Counted from the first letter of the stretch, positions 25,622 through 35,533 are shown. The stretch is 42,023 nucleotides of DNA from Cytophagales bacterium CG12_big_fil_rev_8_21_14_0_65_40_12 (GCA_002786855.1 PCUU01000027.1:1-42023), one strand, 5' to 3'. Notes: a model not told the origin generated them from the sequence alone. Translations and numbers: made by a program.

Positions 25622-27604
25622 TCACTTTACCAATTTATGGAACTGCTCAATGTTAATTTGGCTTCCTTGAATGTAAACGATGTCTCCTTGGCGCAACACT
25701 TCCTCTGGTTGAATGCTCTCAAGCATTTCGTCCCTTCTTTTAATGCCAAGGATATTGATGCCAAATTCTGCTCTAAGACTCAATTCTTTCAGGGGCTTTC
25801 CTAAAAATCTATTACTGTCAGCTGACATTCGTAAACAGGTGATGTTGAAGTCTGCCAAATTGTTTGGACGGTAAGTCTTAGGCAGTTTTAATTCACCCTG
25901 AAATAGCTGATAATTATCTGCCCTTACTTTGTCCACCAAAACGTCTATGTCATCTTCTGGCACAAGAAAATTCTGAAGGACATGCGTAAAGATTTGTACA
26001 GAGGTTTCAAATTCTTCGGGAATGACTTCATCGGCCCCTAAAGCGATTAACTCGGATGTTTCTTTCACATACCTTGTCCTTACCACCAAATAGAGTGAAT
26101 CAGAATGAGAGCGGATATTTTTGATGATACTATGGGTAGCAAAGTTGTTTGAAATAGCAATAACAGCCGCCCTGGCATTTGCAACATGCACAGTTTCAAG
26201 GATGTGGTCTTGGGTGGCATCACCAAAAATGATCGGCACACCTTTAGCTTTTTCGCGCTTTACGGTTTCAGCGTTCATCTCGATAACGACATAGGGGATT
26301 TTACTTGCCGCGGCAGCCTTCGCCAAATTGCTTCCATTCAGGCCATAGCCAATGATCACCAAATGGTTCTCCAATTCGTGATGGCTCATCTCAATCATGT
26401 CTTTTGCCGAAACCAAAGTACTGTCAAGCCCTAGTCTCTTTGAAACCCCAATAAACCTGTCGGTAATATGCTCTGAGAAAATGATTACAAAAGGGGTGAG
26501 AATCATTGAAACAATGGACACGGATAAAAAATACTGGTTGGTTTGGGCAGATAATAAATTGTATTCAATGCCTACTTTCGATAGGATAAAGGCAAATTCC
26601 CCCACCTGAAAAAGCGCCAACCCCGTCAAGAGCACCGTTCTTGTTGGGTATTTGAGCACAGCCACAGCGCCTGCTGCAATGGATGATTTGACGATAAACA
26701 CGATCAGCACCAAAAGCAAGATGACTGGGATATTGCTCAAGAAAAACTCCAAATCGAGCAGCATACCTACAGAAACGAAAAAGAAACTAGTAAAAAGCTC
26801 TCTAAACGGTAGGATGATACTTGTGGCTTGGTGGCTGTATTCCGATTCTGAAACAATCAAACCTGCCATAAAAGCACCTAAAGCCAAGGAAAGCCCGGCT
26901 TCGGATGTGAGAAAAGCCACCGCAAAGCACAGCGTTATTGTCACCAACAAGAAAAGTTCTTTGCTATTGGTTTTGGCAATGGCATGCATCAACTTTGGCA
27001 CGACATACCGTGCACCTACAAAAGTAATCGCGATTACAATAATGGACTTTACCACCAGTGCCAGAATGCTTAATCCCAGATTTGTTGATTCGCCCGCCAT
27101 CATTGGGGTAACCAGCATCATTGGCACCACAATTATGTCTTGAAAGATCAAAATGGCCAGCGCATTTCTGGCGTGGGGGGCACTGATTTGTTGCCTGTCT
27201 TGCAACGTTTTTAAGACGATTGCAGTACTTGAAAGAGAGAAAAGAAAACCAACAAAAACGGATTCACTCCATGAATTTCCCAGAAAATAGTACGAAAGGC
27301 CGGCTATGAGAATCGTAACTCCCACTTGCAATGACCCTCCAATAAATACGGTCTTTTTAATAGAAATCAACTGCTTGATCGACAACTCCATACCGATAAC
27401 AAAGAGCAGCAGAATCACTCCAATTTCAGATAGAATTTCTACTTGTTCCACGGCATCGATAAGGCTAAAACCATAAGGGCCTATGATCACCCCAGTTAAC
27501 AAAAATCCTATGATAGAAGGAAGTTTGAACTTTTGAAGTGCAAAAACAATCACGACCGAAAAGCCGAGCAGAATGAGGATGTCTTGTAATAATGGTAAAT
27601 GCAT
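25622..27604 (-). CDS. CPA2 monovalent cation:proton antiporter with RCK domain (KefB/KefC-like)
   Basis: 660 aa. About twelve transmembrane helices (5-385) form a Na+/H+ exchanger domain, with the CPA2 QD motif at Q155-D156 in FQDIIVVPMM. A cytoplasmic TrkA-N/RCK domain starts at about 413 with HLVIIGYGLNGSNLA (Gly-x-Gly-x-x-Gly nucleotide site). It is followed by PIIFGDATQDHILE and VVRTRYVKETSELIALGADEVI. A TrkA-C domain covers about 570-655. The architecture is that of glutathione- or nucleotide-gated K+/H+ antiporters. No KefF/KefG-like ancillary gene is nearby, so the gating ligand is uncertain. It is monocistronic. Confidence 0.93.
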   Translation of the reverse strand: MHLPLLQDILILLGFSVVIVFALQKFKLPSIIGFLLTGVIIGPYGFSLIDAVEQVEILSEIGVILLLFVIGMELSIKQLISIKKTVFIGGSLQVGVTILIAGLSYYFLGNSWSESVFVGFLFSLSSTAIVLKTLQDRQQISAPHARNALAILIFQDIIVVPMMLVTPMMAGESTNLGLSILALVVKSIIVIAITFVGARYVVPKLMHAIAKTNSKELFLLVTITLCFAVAFLTSEAGLSLALGAFMAGLIVSESEYSHQATSIILPFRELFTSFFFVSVGMLLDLEFFLSNIPVILLLVLIVFIVKSSIAAGAVAVLKYPTRTVLLTGLALFQVGEFAFILSKVGIEYNLLSAQTNQYFLSVSIVSMILTPFVIIFSEHITDRFIGVSKRLGLDSTLVSAKDMIEMSHHELENHLVIIGYGLNGSNLAKAAAASKIPYVVIEMNAETVKREKAKGVPIIFGDATQDHILETVHVANARAAVIAISNNFATHSIIKNIRSHSDSLYLVVRTRYVKETSELIALGADEVIPEEFETSVQIFTHVLQNFLVPEDDIDVLVDKVRADNYQLFQGELKLPKTYRPNNLADFNITCLRMSADSNRFLGKPLKELSLRAEFGINILGIKRRDEMLESIQPEEVLRQGDIVYIQGSQINIEQFHKLVK

Positions 27605-27954
27605 TAGTGGTTTTTGTCCTTAGGATTATTTGTTTTCGTTTTTTCAGCTTTTTTCTTGCTACGCATAAATTGGAAAGATCGGCAACCTAGGAATTACAAT
27701 CAAATCGTGAAGAACAATAATTGCTGAATTTGCAATATCCTCAATTTTACGGGTTCAAATAGCTGCAATCCTGAAATATCAGATTCTTAATCCAATCTAA
27801 TAACTTTTTGACCTTGTTGAAAGCAGTATTGATTGGTGGGTTCTATAAAATGAAACTAGGAGTTCGGAGTTTAAAAGTAAAAGCAAGGCCGAAGAAAAAA
27901 GGCTAGAAATTTTCAAAATTTTGAACAAGATTGCCTCTTTAAGCTTTTATAGGC
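27605..27954. other. 350-nt intergenic region between divergent antiporter and deacetylase genes
   Basis: No RNA gene or supported ORF is seen. A 14-bp AT-rich palindrome TTCAAAATTTTGAA lies at 27912-27925, 30 nt before the deacetylase ATG. A weak 5-bp hairpin lies at 27720-27736. The stretch just before 27604 is T-rich. It should contain promoters for both genes, but none matches the phylum consensus well enough to call. Confidence 0.4.
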
Positions 27955-28857
27955 ATGTTAAAAATAGCCTGGAACGACATCTATGCCCATGCTTTGCCCG
28001 ATAATCATCGGTTTCCAATGGCGAAATACAACCTTTTGCCAGAACAACTTTTGTATGAAGGCACCATTACGGCTGAACAACTCTTTTCGCCTATGGCTAT
28101 TTCCGAAGCGCAGGTGTTACGAACACATGATGCTGATTATTGGCATAGCCTAAAAACACTTCAATTATCAAGAAAGGAAGAGCGCAAAACGGGTTTTCCT
28201 TTGTCTGAGCGATTGGTGCAGCGCGAAATTACAATTATGGGCGGCACCTTAGAAGCAGCTCAATATGCTTTGGTCCATGGCGTTTCCATGAACATAGCCG
28301 GTGGAACACATCACGCGTTCACCAATCGGGGAGAAGGTTTTTGCTTGCTGAATGATATTGCCATTGCTGCACACGGCTTACTTGATCAAAAGCTGGTAAA
28401 ACAGATTTTGGTGGTGGATTTGGATGTTCATCAAGGCAATGGTACGGCTCAAATTTTTCAAGACGATCCTAGGGTTTTTACCTTTAGCATGCATGGTGCG
28501 GCCAATTACCCTTTGCACAAAGAAAAATCTGATTTGGACATTGGTCTAAAGGACGGCACAGATGACCATGACTATCTTGCCTTACTTGATTTTCACCTGA
28601 AGGCTTTGTTGGAAAAGGTCGAACCAGACTTTATTTTTTATCAATCTGGGGTGGATGTACTGGCAACCGATAAACTAGGAAGATTGGGCATGACCATCAA
28701 TGGATGCAAACAAAGAGATAGGTTGGTATTAGAGCAATGCAAGCGCAACGCAATTCCTTTGGCGGCCTGTATGGGAGGAGGGTATTCCGAGAAAATCAGC
28801 CATATAGTGGAAGCCCATGCGAATACTTTTAGGCTTGCCCAAGAGCTTTATTTTTAA
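27955..28857 (+). CDS. Histone deacetylase-fold (class IV-like) amidohydrolase
   Basis: 300 aa. The active-site set is complete: the HH pair H119/H120 in GGTHHAF, the zinc ligands D157 and H159 in VVDLDVHQGNG, and D234 in YQSGVDVLATDKLGRLGMT. The short length and GEGFCLLNDIAIAA segment resemble the HDAC11/class IV and AcuC-like bacterial group. It should remove acyl groups from lysine, polyamine or another amine; the substrate is not known. A two-helix membrane protein gene follows 2 nt later and is probably co-transcribed. Confidence 0.92.
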   Translation: MLKIAWNDIYAHALPDNHRFPMAKYNLLPEQLLYEGTITAEQLFSPMAISEAQVLRTHDADYWHSLKTLQLSRKEERKTGFPLSERLVQREITIMGGTLEAAQYALVHGVSMNIAGGTHHAFTNRGEGFCLLNDIAIAAHGLLDQKLVKQILVVDLDVHQGNGTAQIFQDDPRVFTFSMHGAANYPLHKEKSDLDIGLKDGTDDHDYLALLDFHLKALLEKVEPDFIFYQSGVDVLATDKLGRLGMTINGCKQRDRLVLEQCKRNAIPLAACMGGGYSEKISHIVEAHANTFRLAQELYF

Positions 28858-28859
28858 AT

Positions 28860-29111
28860 ATGAACGACATGAAGAATTACAAAACACTAAAAAGAGATTG
28901 GTTGATCTACGCCATCTCAGGGCTTTTGCTTCTTGGATTTGGGATTTCTTTGAGTGGAGAAGCGCTGATCCGAAAGTATGAGGCCAAAGATTGGCAAGAT
29001 TGGTTTTGGTGGGGAACACTGGCTTTGGTGGTAATCAATTCCGGTATCTCACTTTTTGGAAAGGCAATAACGCTGCGGATGAGACTCGACCAACTGCAGA
29101 AGCTAAAGTAG
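28860..29111 (+). CDS. Small two-helix membrane protein
   Basis: 83 aa with two hydrophobic segments (about 15-33 and 48-68) separated by a charged loop RKYEAKDWQDWFWWG. It ends in a basic helix. I do not recognise it. It starts 2 nt after the deacetylase stop, so it is probably expressed with it. An internal ATG three codons in is an alternative start. Confidence 0.7.
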   Translation: MNDMKNYKTLKRDWLIYAISGLLLLGFGISLSGEALIRKYEAKDWQDWFWWGTLALVVINSGISLFGKAITLRMRLDQLQKLK

Positions 29112-29143
29112 TTTGATTTTCTTATCTCGTCTTAATTAATGTT

Positions 29144-29159
29144 AAACCAATGGTTTTTT
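29144..29159 (+). terminator. Weak terminator after the deacetylase pair
   Basis: AAACC-AAT-GGTTT forms a short 5-bp stem and is followed directly by a run of T. It is AT-rich and marginal, but it lies in the right place after the small membrane protein gene. Confidence 0.35.
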
Positions 29160-29221
29160 AGGCCTCTTTGTGAACCAAACCCCTTAACTTAGGGGTAAAT
29201 AATTTTCGGTTTTCGCCTGGC

Positions 29222-30835
29222 ATGAAAAGCACTACACTGATCATATTGAAAAGAATTACCTACACCTTACTGTTTGTTTTTTTTATTCCCAACAGCTTCT
29301 TGGTGGGGCAAAAGTCAGCCCATGTTGCTGTGGATAAAGTGAATTCTACTTATGACGAGCAAAACCCTGTGCTCAGTCCTGATGGCAAAAGGCTCTATTT
29401 TGTACGTTCGGGGCATCCTCAAAATGAAGGTGGAGTCATTGATCGAGGTGATATTTGGTATTCGGAAAAGGACAGTTTAGGCTGGTCTGAACCTCGTCAT
29501 GCAGGCAGCACCATCAACCACAAAGGCCTGAATGGGATTGTGGGCTTTTCCGCAGATGGCCAACGTATTTACCTTATCAATTACAGCGATAACACTGGCA
29601 CCATTCAAAGCGGAATATCTATGTCGGAATGGGTGAAAGATCACTGGTCGATCCCTCAGCGGCTCGATATTCGTTTTTTCTCGAATGCTTCTGAATACCT
29701 CAGTGGCTCAATTTCTCCGGATGAAACCGTCTTGGTGCTTTCATTTAAAGGTTATGATAATTATGGCAATGAAGATTTGTATGTAAGCTTAAAGCAAGAT
29801 AATGGAGCGTGGTCGCAACCCGAAAACATGGGAATTGCCATCAACACATTGGGAGAAGAGTGGACTCCATTTTTAGCAGGAGACATGAAAACCCTCTATT
29901 TCTCATCGAATGGTCAAGAAACTACCGGAGGCAGAGAGCTGTATAAAACTACCAGAAGAGGAAACTCTTGGACAAGTTGGGAGCAGCCCATTAACATGGG
30001 AGCTTCGATCAATACCAAAGGCACAGAATTGGGCTATTTTATACCCAACTCTGGAGCTATCGCTTATTTTTCTTCGACCCAAAATAGCCAGGGTTTTGGT
30101 GATATTTTCAGCATAAAATTAGAAACCGCTGAACTCGAAGTGCAGAAGGCAGCGCAGGCTTCTAACACTTTCAAAAAGAGCTTCGAACCTTCCATTCCTG
30201 TTGTCACTTTGACTATGCAAGTTTTGGACGCACTTTGGGAAAAGCCTATTGATGCATTGGTGAAATTAAATTACAATGGCAACGAAGTAGAGGTCAACAC
30301 CTCAGAAGTTGAGTCGATTGAGAAGAAGTTTTTGGTGTCTATGCCGAAGGGAAGCGTGGTTAAAGTAGAAATCCAGGCGGAAGGTTATCTCAATTACAAA
30401 GAGACATTTACGGCATCGGCCATTTCACAAAGAGATGACAGCACGGATGGGCAAGTAGAAGGCTTTAGACTTACTCCTAAAGTGATTGGTACCAAGGTGA
30501 AGATTGAAAATGTGCTTTTTGAGGAAGGCAATGCCAAATTTGCCAACCGAGCGGTTTCACTCGAACAATTGGATGATTTAGTCACGCTGATGGAAGCAAA
30601 TCCAGAAATGGAGATCAGATTAGAAGGGCACACTGACAACCGTGGAAATCCAAAACTGCTCAAGGAGTTATCGCTCAAAAGGGTAGACGCGGTCAAGGAA
30701 TATATGATTTCCAAAGGAATTGAAGCCAACAGGATCCAAACAATTGGTTATGGTGCAGAAAAGCCAGTTGGACGAAATTCAACCGACAGCGGTAGAGGTC
30801 TTAATCGCAGGGTTGAGTTTGTGATCATTAAGTAG
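29222..30835 (+). CDS. PD40-repeat OmpA-family outer-membrane protein
   Basis: 537 aa with a signal peptide (about 1-30). Five PD40/WD40-like repeats fill residues 35-300, with units ending YFVRSG, YLINYS, LSFKGYDNYGNEDLYVS, YFSSNGQ and YFSSTQNSQGFGDIFSI. A small beta domain at about 335-405 resembles a carboxypeptidase regulatory-like fold (QVLDALWEKPIDALVKLNYNG). The C-terminal OmpA peptidoglycan-binding domain is at about 420-535 (IRLEGHTDNRGN, LSLKRVDAVKEYMISKGI, IQTIGYGAEKPVGRN, RGLNRRVEFVII). It should tether an outer-membrane assembly to peptidoglycan. The architecture resembles OmpA proteins linked to type IX secretion in this phylum. No PorP/SprF partner is beside it, so a T9SS role is only a possibility. 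Confidence 0.92.
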   Translation: MKSTTLIILKRITYTLLFVFFIPNSFLVGQKSAHVAVDKVNSTYDEQNPVLSPDGKRLYFVRSGHPQNEGGVIDRGDIWYSEKDSLGWSEPRHAGSTINHKGLNGIVGFSADGQRIYLINYSDNTGTIQSGISMSEWVKDHWSIPQRLDIRFFSNASEYLSGSISPDETVLVLSFKGYDNYGNEDLYVSLKQDNGAWSQPENMGIAINTLGEEWTPFLAGDMKTLYFSSNGQETTGGRELYKTTRRGNSWTSWEQPINMGASINTKGTELGYFIPNSGAIAYFSSTQNSQGFGDIFSIKLETAELEVQKAAQASNTFKKSFEPSIPVVTLTMQVLDALWEKPIDALVKLNYNGNEVEVNTSEVESIEKKFLVSMPKGSVVKVEIQAEGYLNYKETFTASAISQRDDSTDGQVEGFRLTPKVIGTKVKIENVLFEEGNAKFANRAVSLEQLDDLVTLMEANPEMEIRLEGHTDNRGNPKLLKELSLKRVDAVKEYMISKGIEANRIQTIGYGAEKPVGRNSTDSGRGLNRRVEFVIIK

Positions 30836-30919
30836 ATCACTTTGCAGGTCAAATTATTCTCCACTTCAAATTGAAAAAAGGTTAAATTAGAAGGCTTCAA
30901 ACCATCATAATTTAACCCT

Positions 30920-33900
30920 ATGCGTCCCTTTTTTTTACTTGCATTTTTCCTGATCTCAACCATTTGCCTTGGTCAAAATGTAGATAACTCAGCTTTTCAA
31001 GATTTAAAATACCGTATGATTGGCCCTTTTAGAGCAGGTCGTACGGTAGGTGCGGTTGGTATTCCAGACCAACCAAACGTGTTTTTTATGGGGGTCAATA
31101 ATGGAGGAGTATGGAAAACCGATGATTTCGGGCGCACTTGGTATCCGATTTTTGATGATGCACCTACAGGCTCGATCGGAGATTTAGCGGTTTCACCATC
31201 CCATCCAAATGTGATTTATGTAGGAACCGGTGAAGGTCTGCATCGGCCTGACTTATCAGTAGGCGATGGCATGTTCAAATCTACCGATGGTGGTAAATCA
31301 TGGTCGAAAATTGGTTTGGATGACATTCAACAAATTGCAAGGGTCATTGTGCACCCAACAAACCCTGATATTGTCTTTGTAGCAGGTTTGGGCCATCCTT
31401 ATGGTGCCAATGAAATGCGTGGTATTTTTCGTTCCGCAAATGGAGGCGAGTCATGGGAAAAGGTCTTGTACATCAATCATAATACCGGTGCTGTTCAGGT
31501 GGAATTTGACCCTACAAATCCTGAAATTCTTTTTGCCGATATGTGGGAGCATCAAGAAGGGCCTTGGGAAAATGCGTCTTTTTCCGGCCCTAATAGTGGT
31601 TTGTACAAGTCAACCGATGGAGGTACAACTTGGAAGAAATTGGAAAATGGCCTGCCCACGGCCAAGGATGGCCTTGGAAGGATTGGGGTGGGCATCTCAC
31701 CGAGTAGTCCTCAGCGGATTTATGCCACAGTAGATGCACGTCAAAATGGGGGTATTTATCGTAGCGATGATGGAGGCGAAAACTGGGAACTAATTGCGAC
31801 AGATGGAAGACTTTGGGGCAGAGGAAGTGATTTTGCTGAAATCAAAGTCCATCCTAAAAACCCCGATTTAGTGTATGTGGCCAATGTTGCCGCTTATCGT
31901 TCCTATGATGGCGGATTGACTTGGAGTTCGTTCAAAGGAGCTCCTGGAGGAGATGATTACCACAGAATTTGGATCAATCCAAATTCGCCTGATATCATGA
32001 TTTTTGCAGCAGACCAAGGTGCGGTTGTGACGGTTAATGCAGGTAAAACTTGGAGTTCTTGGTACAATCAGCCTACATCGCAGCTTTATCATGTCAGTAC
32101 AGATAATCAGTTTCCGTATTGGGTCTATGGTGGCCAGCAAGAAAGCGGTGCGATTGGTATCGCTAGCCGAGGCAATGGTGGCCAAATTTCCTTCAGGGAT
32201 TTTATGGGTGTGGGTGCCGATGAATACGCTTACGTAGCTCCAGACCCCAAAGATCCCAACATTATTTATGGAGGCAGGGTCATAAAATTCAATAAGAAAA
32301 CAGGGCAATCTCAAAACGTAGCTCCGGAGGCACTGCGTTCACGTGACTTCCGCTATTTAAGAACAATGCCTTTGATTTTTCATCCAGCCGATGATAACAT
32401 GCTGCTTTTCGGTACAAATGTACTTTGGAAAACCTTAGATGGGGGCAATTCATGGCAGCAAATCAGTCCAGATTTAACACGAGTACAACCCGAACCACCT
32501 TCGAGCATTGGAGATTTTAAAACGGAAAGCATGAAGACAATGCCTCAGCGGGCCATTATTTATGCCTTAGGCCCATCACCTATTGATCGCAATACCATAT
32601 GGGCCGGCACCGATGACGGATTGGTGCATCTGACCATTGATGGAGGAAAGACCTGGAAAAACGTGACCCCACCTCAATTGGAGGCATGGGATAAAATTTC
32701 ACAAATCGATGCGGGGCATTTTGATGAACAAACCGCCTATATCGCTGTCAATTCCATCCGAAAGGATGATATGAAACCGCATGTTTTCAGAACACATGAT
32801 GCAGGGGCGACTTGGGAAGAAGTAGTGAATGGAATGGAATTGGGAGGGCCAGTGAATGTGATCCGAGAAGATTTAAAGCAAAAGGGTTTGCTTTTCGCAG
32901 GCACCGAAAAAGAGGTGTTTTTTACCATAGACGATGGCGATCATTGGCAATCACTGAGGATCAATATGCCAGCTTCTTCTATTAGGGATTTAGTGGTTCA
33001 CGAAAGTGATTTGGTGATTGGGACCCATGGAAGATCCATATGGATTTTGGATGATATAAGTCCGCTCCGTAGTTTGACCAAAATAGATAAATCGGCTCCT
33101 TTCTTGGCCGAGCCTACTATGGCTACAAGGGTCAGGCACAACATGTTCAGCGATACACCTTTGCCTCCAGAGGAACCCACAGGTAAAAACCCACATGATG
33201 GAGCGGCCATTGATTACTTTCTTCCGAAAACTTACAGCGAGGTGAAATTAGAAATCATGGACATGACAGGAAATGCGGTCCGATCTTGGAGCAGTTTGGA
33301 CGCTCCGGAAAGTATTGATTCTACAAATTTAAGGCATCCCGTTTATTGGATCAGGCCGCAGCAATTATTGAGCAATAGACAGGGGCACAATCGCTTTATT
33401 TGGAACTTGAAGTACCCAAGTCCGCGAGGTTCAAATCGCGCTTTTGCGATTGCTGCTGTATACAAAGACACACCCAGCGGCCCAGATGGCCCTTTTGTTC
33501 ATCCTGGAGAGTACAAAATCAAATTGAATGTAGATGGCGAAATTTTGGAAAGCAAAATCAGTGTACGACTCGATCCTAGAACTTCCATTGAGAAACAAGA
33601 TATTCAGTTGCAGACCGACCTTTCCATGGATTGTTATAATAACTATTTGCAGCTTCAGGAAATGAGTGAAGCCACGGACGTATTGCTTTCTGATACCAAA
33701 AGGAAGTGGAAGAAAGGAGTGAAGGAGCAGCTTGAAGCGTTGAAGGGAAATGGCCGTCCTGACGGAGGTGACTTCTTGTATGGAAGTATTTCGGCAGGGC
33801 CGCTAGAAAGAGAAACCTTGATAAGTTTGCAAGAGAAATACCTGTTTATGTTGTCATTGCTGCAAAGTGCCGAAGCCAGACCTACCGAACACATGCAGGA

Positions 33901-33964
33901 AAGTGTTCGGTTGCTCAATGCCCGACTTCTGGAAATCAAGGAAAAATGGGAAGGATTAAAATGA
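30920..33964 (+). CDS. Secreted Asp-box (BNR/VPS10-like) beta-propeller protein
   Basis: 1014 aa with a signal peptide (about 1-19, CLGQ). About eleven Asp-box units of the type S-x-D-x-G-x-x-W are visible (KTDDFGRTW, KSTDGGKSW, RSANGGESW, KSTDGGTTW, RSDDGGENW, RSYDGGLTW, KTLDGGNSW, LTIDGGKTW, RTHDAGATW and two degenerate ones) up to about residue 690. A C-terminal non-propeller part follows, ending in helices. Database entries of this type are often called 'glycosyl hydrolase' or sortilin-like, but Asp boxes are structural. I see no sialidase Arg triad and would not infer an enzyme. It probably sits in the periplasm or on the surface; substrate unknown. Confidence 0.85.
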   Translation: MRPFFLLAFFLISTICLGQNVDNSAFQDLKYRMIGPFRAGRTVGAVGIPDQPNVFFMGVNNGGVWKTDDFGRTWYPIFDDAPTGSIGDLAVSPSHPNVIYVGTGEGLHRPDLSVGDGMFKSTDGGKSWSKIGLDDIQQIARVIVHPTNPDIVFVAGLGHPYGANEMRGIFRSANGGESWEKVLYINHNTGAVQVEFDPTNPEILFADMWEHQEGPWENASFSGPNSGLYKSTDGGTTWKKLENGLPTAKDGLGRIGVGISPSSPQRIYATVDARQNGGIYRSDDGGENWELIATDGRLWGRGSDFAEIKVHPKNPDLVYVANVAAYRSYDGGLTWSSFKGAPGGDDYHRIWINPNSPDIMIFAADQGAVVTVNAGKTWSSWYNQPTSQLYHVSTDNQFPYWVYGGQQESGAIGIASRGNGGQISFRDFMGVGADEYAYVAPDPKDPNIIYGGRVIKFNKKTGQSQNVAPEALRSRDFRYLRTMPLIFHPADDNMLLFGTNVLWKTLDGGNSWQQISPDLTRVQPEPPSSIGDFKTESMKTMPQRAIIYALGPSPIDRNTIWAGTDDGLVHLTIDGGKTWKNVTPPQLEAWDKISQIDAGHFDEQTAYIAVNSIRKDDMKPHVFRTHDAGATWEEVVNGMELGGPVNVIREDLKQKGLLFAGTEKEVFFTIDDGDHWQSLRINMPASSIRDLVVHESDLVIGTHGRSIWILDDISPLRSLTKIDKSAPFLAEPTMATRVRHNMFSDTPLPPEEPTGKNPHDGAAIDYFLPKTYSEVKLEIMDMTGNAVRSWSSLDAPESIDSTNLRHPVYWIRPQQLLSNRQGHNRFIWNLKYPSPRGSNRAFAIAAVYKDTPSGPDGPFVHPGEYKIKLNVDGEILESKISVRLDPRTSIEKQDIQLQTDLSMDCYNNYLQLQEMSEATDVLLSDTKRKWKKGVKEQLEALKGNGRPDGGDFLYGSISAGPLERETLISLQEKYLFMLSLLQSAEARPTEHMQESVRLLNARLLEIKEKWEGLK

Positions 33965-34001
33965 AAGTAAATTTGATAGGGCATTAAAACGAAAGTGACG
34001 A

Positions 34002-34024
34002 ACTATCGCCTGTTGAATGATAGT
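34002..34024 (+). terminator. Weak terminator-like hairpin after the Asp-box gene
   Basis: ACTATC pairs with GATAGT (6 bp, 11-nt loop) and a T-rich stretch follows. The short stem and imperfect T tract make this marginal. It separates the Asp-box gene from the signalling pair downstream. Confidence 0.35.
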
Positions 34025-34103
34025 CATTTTCATTTCCAATGATTAATTTGTGTTGATCCAAACCAAAAGGAAACCTTTCAAAATGAGTTTGGGTTTTTGA
34101 ACC

Positions 34104-35504
34104 ATGCAGAACGAAGAGCTACTTAATCAAATCGCCTCTTTTCCAAGTTTTCAGGATGTACCTCGCCAACAAATCCAATGGCTATTGGACAGAGGAGAGG
34201 TAGTAATTGTCCCGGCAGGAGATACTTATATAAAAAAGGGAGACCCCATTGATAAATTGATCATTTTGCTCAAGGGCAGCTTGTCCTTGAAAATGGAGCA
34301 GAACGGACAGTTCAAAGAGATTTACCATATGGAGGTAGGTGAGATATCGGGGCTTCTGCCTTACAGTAGGGCGCAGTCGGCAATGGGTTATGGCACCGCA
34401 GTGATAGACTCAGAATTTTTTATGCTGAATAAATCGCATTTCAGGGATTTGGTGTGTGAATGCCACGAATTGACGGCAATGCTGGTACATGAAATGACTG
34501 ATAGGGTGAGAGATTTTACCCGTAGTCAGCATCAAGATGAAAAACTGATGGCCCTAGGCAAATTGTCTGCTGGCTTGGCACATGAGCTAAATAACCCTGC
34601 AGCGGCCATGGTGCGCAGCTCAGAGTCGCTTCAAAAACATTTGGGTACGGTGCCAGATAAATTCAAGCGGGTAATGTCAATGAATGTGACCAACGAACAA
34701 ATTGATTTGGTCAGTAACATCCTTTTCGAGAAGGTCGCAAAGGGAGTCAAAAAGGGTGAAACCATGATGGTTCGTAGCCAAAGAGAGGATGAACTTACCG
34801 ATTGGTTGGAAGATCATGGATATGGTGATTGCTATATGCTCTCTGAAACTTTGGCTGAATTTGGCTTTGAAGAGCAAGAATTACAAGAAATTCGGGCGTC
34901 TTTAGACCAAGATACCTTTCCCAAAGTGATGGAATGGATTGATAATGTTTTGACCACCGAAAAAATGGTTGGCGAGATTAAAGAAGCCGCCAGGCGCATT
35001 TCCAGCTTGGTGAATTCCATTAAAAGCTATTCTCATATGGACCGTTCAAGCGATAAGGCGCCCACCGATATTCGTGAAGGCATCCAAAATACCATTACTA
35101 TCTTGGGTCATAAGCTCCGCAAAAACCAAGTCAAGCTCATCGAAGAATATGACGATCACTTGCCTTTGATCAATGCAATTCCAGGCGAATTGAATCAAGT
35201 GTGGACAAATATCATCGATAATGCACTTGATGCAATGGAATCTGAAGGAGGGAGTCTAACGATCAAAGCGGATAGAAGAGGTGATGTCGTCAATGTGCAG
35301 ATCACAGATACGGGAACGGGTATTCCAAAGGAGATTCAAAATCGGATTTTTGAACCCTTTTTCACCACCAAAGACATTGGCAAAGGCACAGGACTTGGGT
35401 TGGAGGTAGTGCATCGCATAGTGCAAGGCCATAATGGATCTATTGGTTTAGAGTCTGTTCCTGGCAAAACCAAATTTGAATTCTGTTTCCCCGTAAGTCA
35501 ATAG
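34104..35504 (+). CDS. Histidine kinase with N-terminal cyclic nucleotide-binding-like domain
   Basis: 466 aa, no membrane segment, so cytoplasmic. An N-terminal cNMP-binding/Crp-like beta-roll covers about 10-125. A linker helix precedes the phosphoacceptor H160 in LSAGLAHELNNPAAAMVRS. The ATPase has the N box (N373, IIDNALDAM), G1 DTGTGIP (402-408) and G2 GKGTGLGL (427-434). About 210 residues separate the H box from the N box, roughly 100 more than usual, because of a helical insertion (about 180-285). Whether the N-terminal domain binds cAMP, cGMP or another ligand cannot be read from the sequence. The receiver-flavoprotein gene follows 29 nt later and is the obvious phosphorylation partner. 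Confidence 0.9.
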   Translation: MQNEELLNQIASFPSFQDVPRQQIQWLLDRGEVVIVPAGDTYIKKGDPIDKLIILLKGSLSLKMEQNGQFKEIYHMEVGEISGLLPYSRAQSAMGYGTAVIDSEFFMLNKSHFRDLVCECHELTAMLVHEMTDRVRDFTRSQHQDEKLMALGKLSAGLAHELNNPAAAMVRSSESLQKHLGTVPDKFKRVMSMNVTNEQIDLVSNILFEKVAKGVKKGETMMVRSQREDELTDWLEDHGYGDCYMLSETLAEFGFEEQELQEIRASLDQDTFPKVMEWIDNVLTTEKMVGEIKEAARRISSLVNSIKSYSHMDRSSDKAPTDIREGIQNTITILGHKLRKNQVKLIEEYDDHLPLINAIPGELNQVWTNIIDNALDAMESEGGSLTIKADRRGDVVNVQITDTGTGIPKEIQNRIFEPFFTTKDIGKGTGLGLEVVHRIVQGHNGSIGLESVPGKTKFEFCFPVSQ

Positions 35505-35533
35505 GTTAAAAATCAAAATAGAAGCATTGATCA

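Noticed and set aside
27850-27906. Basic 18-codon ORF in the antiporter/deacetylase gap
   Set aside because: Very short, no clear ribosome site, and an open frame of this size is expected by chance in AT-rich DNA.
30920-33964. Assignment of the Asp-box protein as a sialidase or glycosidase
   Set aside because: Asp boxes are structural and no catalytic Arg triad or nucleophile Tyr/Glu pattern could be recognised.
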